A DNA stretch of 38,369 nt from positions 1-38,369 of the forward strand of contig JAGXOK010000005.1 of the NCBI GenBank assembly GCA_023659935.1. The letters are read 5' to 3'. Each line of letters opens with the position of its first letter. Position 1 is the stretch's first letter. This document shows, piece after piece, positions 36,098-38,369 of this stretch. Under the pieces are notes generated by a model. It had not been told where the DNA came from, did no database searches, and saw nothing but the letters and a program-made list of their open reading frames with translations. The position numbers and the translations under genes were made by a program. Source of the DNA: Candidatus Aenigmarchaeota archaeon LH_S6. GTDB lineage: Archaea > Aenigmatarchaeota > Aenigmatarchaeia > QMZS01.

Positions 36098-37009
36098 TCA
36101 CTTATTTTTTAGTAATTCACAAAATTTACAAACATCCCTTGAAGAAGGCTCGCCGCAGATTTTGCAGTATTTTATTTTCCCTTTTTTGTAAAATCCTTTT
36201 TTTAGAGAAGGAATCAATAAATCAGCAAATTTGACAATCTGGAATAGAGCTCCAGGATATTTTTCTTCCAAATCATAAAGATATTTTCTTATCGTTTTCC
36301 TAACTGATTTTTTTCCAAAAGGGCATTTTTTCTCTTTATAATAAGGTAGTCCCAGAGCATCACAGTAAGCAAAAACTTCCTCTTCAGGTATCTCTCTCAA
36401 GGGCTTTATCCTTGGGACAAATTTCTTTATTTTTTTATTTTCAACCTTTGCCCCCAACCTCAAAAATTTATCCAGATTACCAAAGACAAAATTTAATAAA
36501 ACAGATTCTGCTTCATCATTCAGATTAAATCCAAAAGCGAGTTTTGTTGTTTTGTTTTCCCTTGCTTTTTTATTTAACAAATATCTTCTTAAAACACCAC
36601 AGTAGGTGCAGGCGTTTATTTTTTCATCTTTTATAATTTCTGGCAGACTTTTTCCAAATTCTTCTTCGAAAGAATAAATTTTTAGGGGAACTTTCATTAT
36701 TTCACAAACTTCTCTTGCTTTTTCAATTGTTTTTTTCCTATAATCTCCTATCCCTTCATCTATTGCTATTGCAAAAATTTTCATGTCTTTTCTTTTCTTA
36801 ATTATTTCGTTTAAAATATATAAACAGGTGGTAGAATCTTTTCCCCCTGAAATTGCGACACAAATCTTATCATTTTTTGAAATTAGATTATTTATCCTGA
36901 TATTTTTTTTGACTTTTTTTTCTATTGACCTAACAAAACATTTTTTGCATAATTCTGTACCCTCATATTCCCTCCTGAAATAAGTTTTTTTACCGCATTT
37001 ACAAACCAT
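36098..37009 (-). CDS. PP-loop tRNA thiolation protein (TtuA/Ncs6-like)
   Basis: MVCKCGKKTYFRREYEGTELCKKCF...KICVAISGGKDSTTCLYIL...NACTYCGVLRRYLLN; terminal CxxC pairs. Confidence 0.9.
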   Translation of the reverse strand: MVCKCGKKTYFRREYEGTELCKKCFVRSIEKKVKKNIRINNLISKNDKICVAISGGKDSTTCLYILNEIIKKRKDMKIFAIAIDEGIGDYRKKTIEKAREVCEIMKVPLKIYSFEEEFGKSLPEIIKDEKINACTYCGVLRRYLLNKKARENKTTKLAFGFNLNDEAESVLLNFVFGNLDKFLRLGAKVENKKIKKFVPRIKPLREIPEEEVFAYCDALGLPYYKEKKCPFGKKSVRKTIRKYLYDLEEKYPGALFQIVKFADLLIPSLKKGFYKKGKIKYCKICGEPSSRDVCKFCELLKNK

Positions 37010-37027
37010 AATTTCAATTAGATAGAT

Positions 37028-37660
37028 TTACTTTAATGAGATATAAAGATCCTCAAACAAGTTTTCTTGTCTTACCTTTATTTTCTGCTGGTCTGTAAGG
37101 TGTAAAATAGCGATAAAATATCTTGCTATTTCCAGGTTATTCTTTGTATTTGTTAGTTCATAAAAACTTGTCTTATTTATCTTTGAAATTTCTTTAAAAA
37201 CCTTTTCTACATAATCTTCGATATCGATTTCAACTATCTTTTGCAAGTTTTTTATTTTTTCTTCTCTGTTAAGTCTGGTTTTTTCTTTCATTTTTTTTTC
37301 ACTCAGCACTTTTTCTAAGGTTTGAGTTAATTCTTCAAAAGTTATGTTTCTGGCTGGAATTCTTTTGAGAGGAGGCTCAAGGATATTTAGGTCATCAATA
37401 TTTATTGTCTCTAATTCTCTTTCTTCTGTTTCTTCTTTTATAAGACTCTCTGACTTTAATCTTAATAAAATGGCAGAAACCAAAATAAATCTTGCAGGAA
37501 CCCTAAAATTTATTTCTTTTAACTCTCTTAGATAATTTAATAGAGAATCTGCAAGTTTTGATATATCAATGTTCCATGGATCTAGACCTTCTTCTATTAT
37601 AATCTCTCTTAGAACAGATTGAAAATCAGAACCATTAATAATCAAGAAGAGAATATCCAT
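37028..37660 (-). CDS. scpA: Segregation and condensation protein A
   Basis: FQSVLREIIIEEGLDPWNIDISKLADSLLNYLRELKEINFRVPARFILVSAILLRLKSESLI. Confidence 0.92.
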   Translation of the reverse strand: MDILFLIINGSDFQSVLREIIIEEGLDPWNIDISKLADSLLNYLRELKEINFRVPARFILVSAILLRLKSESLIKEETEERELETINIDDLNILEPPLKRIPARNITFEELTQTLEKVLSEKKMKEKTRLNREEKIKNLQKIVEIDIEDYVEKVFKEISKINKTSFYELTNTKNNLEIARYFIAILHLTDQQKIKVRQENLFEDLYISLK

Positions 37661-37668
37661 AATATTAC

Positions 37669-37800
37669 TTATCTTGCAATTATTTTTTTGATTTTCTGGG
37701 CTCTATCTTTCATCAAAATTCTGTAGCCGCAGTGGGGACAGATAGCACTCTCTTTTGTTTTCTCAATCTTCCCCTTGCATTTGATGCAAATGTAAGTCAT
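37669..37800 (-). CDS. rpoP: DNA-directed RNA polymerase subunit P
   Basis: MTYICIKCKGKIEKTKESAICPHCGYRILMKDRAQKIKKIIAR; not in supplied ORF track (43 aa). Confidence 0.9.
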   Translation of the reverse strand: MTYICIKCKGKIEKTKESAICPHCGYRILMKDRAQKIKKIIAR

Positions 37801-38156
37801 TATTCCACCCTTGAGACTACTGCGGAACTTGGACAAACTATCAATACAGATTTTGGGCCCATTACAATATCACCCTTTATGGCAATAACAGTCTTTTTTA
37901 TTCTTTCGATTGCCCTTTTAAGTTCTCCTACATCCTTTTCCTTTAATTCTTCTGTCTCAACTACAACAACTTTCCCTTCTCTAACCTCTTTCTGGATTTT
38001 ATCTGTATCTTTATATCCAGATATTTTTTCTATTTTTATCTCTATCTTTCCTTTTGTATCAGTAGGCTGCTCAACAATTTTATTGAAGTCTACATATTTA
38101 TCTTCTTCTTCATCAGCATCTTTCACGTTTTTCCCAAAGATTTTTTCAAGTACCAT
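37800..38156 (-). CDS. sepF: SepF-like cell division protein
   Basis: GKVVVVETEELKEKDVGELKRAIERIKKTVIAIKGDIVMGPKSVLIVCPS. Confidence 0.8.
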   Translation of the reverse strand: MVLEKIFGKNVKDADEEEDKYVDFNKIVEQPTDTKGKIEIKIEKISGYKDTDKIQKEVREGKVVVVETEELKEKDVGELKRAIERIKKTVIAIKGDIVMGPKSVLIVCPSSAVVSRVE

Positions 38157-38262
38157 AATATATAAAATTATTTATAAGAGACAAGGAACTTTGATATTTT
38201 AAGGATTTTTGGTTTTGGCTCCTTCTTTTCTGCTTTGCAGAAATCACAGGGCAATACTACCA

Positions 38263-38369
38263 ATTTTACAGATAAAGTCCCAAGAAAGCTACCGACTTTT
38301 AGTCGTGTAGATGGATTGGGTTTAGGATAAGAGTATTTAAAGTTTTTTTATTAATATTATTATGAAGAT
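38263..38369 (+). mobile_element. Left end of an IS200/IS605-type element running off the window
   Basis: 38263-38347 matches 7344-7427; hairpin CGACTTTTAGTCG; a candidate ATG at 38362. Confidence 0.55.

Noticed and set aside
4456-38156. Numerous 60-150 aa ORFs antisense to core genes (e.g. 5198-5788, 13167-13547, 34495-34923, 35809-36234, 22208-22666)
   Set aside because: They lie opposite confidently assigned genes and have low-complexity, Ser/Phe/Leu-rich composition typical of antisense frames in AT-rich DNA.
1-38369. CRISPR array
   Set aside because: No regularly spaced short direct repeats with unique spacers found by eye.

Overview
The window looks like an archaeal chromosome segment, probably DPANN/nanoarchaeote-type given the AT-rich compact operons, PheST, aIF5B, S28e/L24e, aEF1-beta, RpoP, SepF and SMC/ScpA. 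The core genes are mostly on the minus strand: pheT-pheS; infB; SIS-domain sugar isomerase plus BadF-type kinase; 2-oxoacid:ferredoxin oxidoreductase; a Tes/MJ0619-like radical SAM protein; rps28e-rpl24e; acs; aEF1-beta/Zn-ribbon/pcm; HIT; and smc-PP-loop-scpA-rpoP-sepF. Accessory islands interrupt this core. (1) Positions 1-4460 hold a truncated tyrosine recombinase, single-gene 'cassettes' (NUDIX, NERD, HNH remnant, AN1/transglutaminase-like, Cys-tailed membrane protein) separated by composite repeats with attC-like core motifs, and a perfect 117-bp inverted repeat. (2) Positions 7300-8430 hold an internally deleted IS200/IS605 (TnpB) element and a partly duplicated prephenate dehydratase remnant. 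(3) Positions 8430-11680 hold a restriction-modification-like module with RHH, two methyltransferases and an EVE-like/Zn-ribbon/PD-(D/E)XK protein. (4) TnpB right-end remnants lie at both 1-51 and 20581-20790. The strongest non-protein finding is two heavily interrupted tRNA genes on the minus strand. tRNA-Phe(GAA) (11728-11877) has D-arm and T-loop insertions. tRNA-CAT (32720-32949) has a 127-nt anticodon-loop intron and a 30-nt T-loop intron. The Phe T-loop intron and the CAT anticodon intron sit at different tRNA positions but share a related two-hairpin sequence, and a circularly permuted-looking third copy lies in an intergenic spacer (about 29830-29883). All calls were made by eye; no searches or folding programs were run.
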